The position numbers and the translations under genes are program-made. From Pedococcus sp. (GTDB lineage: Bacteria > Actinomycetota > Actinomycetes > Actinomycetales > Dermatophilaceae): a DNA stretch of 5,725 bases. Positions 5,309 to 5,725 of this stretch are shown here, piece after piece. How positions within the stretch are numbered: position 1 is the first letter of the stretch; each line of letters starts with the position of its first letter. Below the pieces are notes generated by a model that was not told where the DNA came from, did no database searches, and was given only the letters and a program-made list of their open reading frames with translations. The stretch is taken from contig JAICSZ010000157.1 of assembly GCA_025936615.1 (NCBI GenBank), forward strand, positions 1-5,725, written 5' to 3'.

Positions 5309-5725
5309 TCACGACCTCCCCTGCCGCTCGTCCCGGCGCCGCAGCTCGGCCAGGTGGGCGTTGTAGGCAGCGAGCTCCGCGTCGCCGTCGCGGTCGGCCT
5401 GCCGGTCACGGCGCCGGGTCTCGGCGCGGTCCGAGCGCATCCAGGCCATGGCGACCATGAGTGTCAGGGCCAGGGTCGGCGCCTCGCCGATGCCCCACGC
5501 GATGGCGCCGGCCTTGTGCTGGTCCGCCAGCTGGTCGGTGAGCCACGGCAGGTGGATCGCCTCGAAGAAGCCCGGTGCCAGCAGCGTCGTGCCCGTGGTC
5601 ATCACGACGCCGAAGAAGGCGTGGAAGCTCATCGTCGCGAAGAGCACGACGACCAGGATGACCGGTGGCCACTTGCGCGGTCCGGGGTCGATGCCGACGA
5701 GCACCCAGACGAACAGGTAACCGGT
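5309..5725 (-). CDS. CtaG-like cytochrome c oxidase assembly membrane protein, C-terminal part
   Basis: The frame is open to the window edge, so this is the last 138 residues of a longer protein. Numbering from the edge: GYLFVWVLVGIDPGP (2-16) ends one membrane segment; about 20-46 and 72-96 are two more. Typical CtaG features are a histidine in the helix (SFHAFFG, H35), and DQHKAGAIAWGIGE (68-81), which matches the family's DQ-x-x-G-x-I-x-W-x-x-G-E pattern. CtaG-family proteins help deliver copper to the cytochrome c oxidase Cu site. In many actinobacteria this domain follows a CopD-like domain in a protein of about 600-700 residues; whether that is so here lies outside the window. The tail (about 98-138) is highly charged, Arg/Asp/Glu-rich and likely cytosolic. 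Stop TGA at 5311-5309 sits two bases before the amidase ATG. Confidence 0.85.
   Translation of the reverse strand, partial: TGYLFVWVLVGIDPGPRKWPPVILVVVLFATMSFHAFFGVVMTTGTTLLAPGFFEAIHLPWLTDQLADQHKAGAIAWGIGEAPTLALTLMVAMAWMRSDRAETRRRDRQADRDGDAELAAYNAHLAELRRRDERQGRS
5315..5321 (-). promoter_or_regulatory. Ribosome binding site of the amidase, inside the upstream gene
   Basis: GGGGAGG on the - strand, eight bases before the ATG at 5306, lying in the last codons of the CtaG-like gene. The position favours the ATG over the GTG at 5312 and suggests the two genes are translated in a coupled way. Confidence 0.75.

Noticed and set aside
4647..5366. + strand open frame of 239 codons opposite the amidase
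   Set aside because: Arg/Val/His-rich antisense frame; the opposite strand has an intact catalytic triad.

Overview
The window is very GC-rich, with strong G/C preference at third codon positions. It reads as ordinary chromosomal DNA of a high-GC actinobacterium. Three genes point to Actinomycetota, perhaps Micrococcales (an inference; no rRNA or marker gene is present): a FadE5-type long acyl-CoA dehydrogenase, a DUF6458-type two-helix membrane protein and an actinobacterial CtaG-type membrane protein. I see no insertion sequence, phage gene, CRISPR array, tRNA or rRNA.

Layout, left to right. (1) Positions 1-1671, + strand: an acyl-CoA dehydrogenase lacking its N-terminus at the window edge. 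(2) Positions 1672-1797: a convergent gap holding two stacked inverted repeats; the second is a strong, probably bidirectional terminator hairpin. (3) Positions 1798-2055, - strand: a small two-helix membrane protein (DUF6458-like). (4) Positions 2056-2177: a gap with a perfect 16-bp tandem repeat, either copy of which can pair with the same upstream 9-nt arm. (5) Positions 2178-4055, - strand: a 625-residue thioredoxin-fold plus NHL beta-propeller protein with a CCVNC motif, of the NHLRC2 type. (6) Positions 4056-4263: a divergent intergenic region with a 6-bp dyad and a 10-codon upstream ORF. (7) Positions 4264-4503, + strand: a small Cys/His-rich protein of unknown function with a textbook Shine-Dalgarno. 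(8) Positions 4509-5306, - strand: a nitrilase-superfamily amidase with an intact Glu-Lys-Cys triad. (9) Positions 5309-5725, - strand: the C-terminal part of a CtaG-like membrane protein, running off the window and probably translationally coupled to the amidase.

The transcription units are probably short: the dehydrogenase alone or in an upstream operon; the thioredoxin-NHL gene with or without the DUF6458 gene; the small Cys/His protein alone; and ctaG-like with amidase as a coupled pair. Functions are mainly metabolic (fatty acid oxidation, amide hydrolysis) and redox or envelope related (thioredoxin fold, cytochrome oxidase assembly). I found no evidence for a new multi-gene system. The most notable items are the small Cys/His-rich protein and its leader, the tandem-repeat/alternative-hairpin region at 2114-2165, and the CCVNC thioredoxin-NHL protein.
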